A stretch of DNA of 16,239 nt from assembly GCA_036570465.1 (NCBI GenBank), contig DATCYD010000159.1, positions 1 to 16,239 on the forward strand, given 5' to 3'. Position numbers and translations under genes: made by a program. Every line of letters starts with the position of its first letter. Position 1 is the stretch's first letter. Below are positions 16,121 through 16,239 of this stretch, in pieces. The stretch is from Anseongella sp036570465 (lineage in GTDB: Bacteria; Bacteroidota; Bacteroidia; Sphingobacteriales; Sphingobacteriaceae). The notes beneath the pieces were generated by a model. It ran no database searches and was not told the DNA's origin. It saw only the letters and a program-made list of their open reading frames with translations.

Positions 16121-16239
16121 CTAGTAAGTCCCTTTGTACCGGTTGTCGATCTTCTTATGGCCGATGCGCTTAATAGGAATCTGTTCACCGCCTGTATCTT
16201 CCAGCCAGGACCACATGGAACTGGCCATTCCGCGGATGG
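16121..16239 (-). CDS. C-terminal end of a minus-strand gene, possibly a sulfatase (5' end outside window)
   Basis: The minus-strand frame is open from the right edge to a TAG at 16121-16123, giving 38 residues. The tail reads like a real protein end: MASSMWSWLEDTGGEQIPIK, then KKIDNRYKGTY. A WLxxTGGxQIPxK segment followed by a Y-G-x-Y ending is what I recall from the C-termini of some Bacteroidota sulfatases, so a second sulfatase is the best guess. No catalytic motif lies in the window, so function is tentative while coding potential is good. Confidence 0.5.
   Translation of the reverse strand, partial: IRGMASSMWSWLEDTGGEQIPIKRIGHKKIDNRYKGTY

Overview
The window looks like chromosomal DNA of a member of the Bacteroidota, most likely of the Sphingobacteriaceae/Pedobacter type. 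The evidence is a SusC/SusD outer-membrane nutrient-uptake pair, many lipoprotein signals with a Bacteroidota-style Cys, a DUF6520-like peptide beside a MauE/DoxX-like protein, and scarce Shine-Dalgarno sequences. No rRNA, tRNA, CRISPR array, transposase or IS element was seen. The genus assignment is inference only.

Layout. (1) 1-3168, plus strand: the 3' part of a SusC-type TonB-dependent receptor and a complete SusD lipoprotein, 10 nt apart, with no degradative enzyme behind them. (2) 3181-5099, minus strand: a small redox/secretion-looking module. It is transcribed as a MauE/DoxX-like membrane protein with a CSCGG motif, a secreted acidic two-cysteine peptide (DUF6520-like), a rho-independent-terminator-like hairpin, and a membrane-anchored 354-residue beta-rich protein of unknown function. 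(3) 5364-5971: a small beta-rich lipoprotein (minus) and a divergent 50-residue two-helix membrane protein (plus). (4) 6222-10031, minus strand: a tightly packed run of hemerythrin-like Tat/lipoprotein, DoxX, CHR-family chromate transporter (ChrA, GTG start) and FGly-type sulfatase. (5) 10150-15800, minus strand: a complete tripartite RND efflux operon in the order outer-membrane factor, RND pump, membrane-fusion lipoprotein. (6) 15801-16239: a promoter-sized gap, a doubtful 64-codon ORF, and the 3' end of a minus-strand gene whose tail resembles sulfatases.

How the genes may work together. SusC/SusD import an unknown substrate across the outer membrane. The sulfatase desulfates an organic sulfate and sits in one transcription unit with a transporter of the sulfate-analogue chromate, a DoxX protein and a di-iron hemerythrin. 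This suggests a unit for oxyanion, sulfur or oxidative stress, but that is inference. The RND pump exports toxic compounds whose identity cannot be read from sequence. Its transmembrane proton-relay residues differ from AcrB.

The least understood and most interesting part is the MauE / two-Cys peptide / 354-residue protein module at 3181-5099. It looks like a device for making or handling a disulfide-bearing exported peptide, and no function is known to me.
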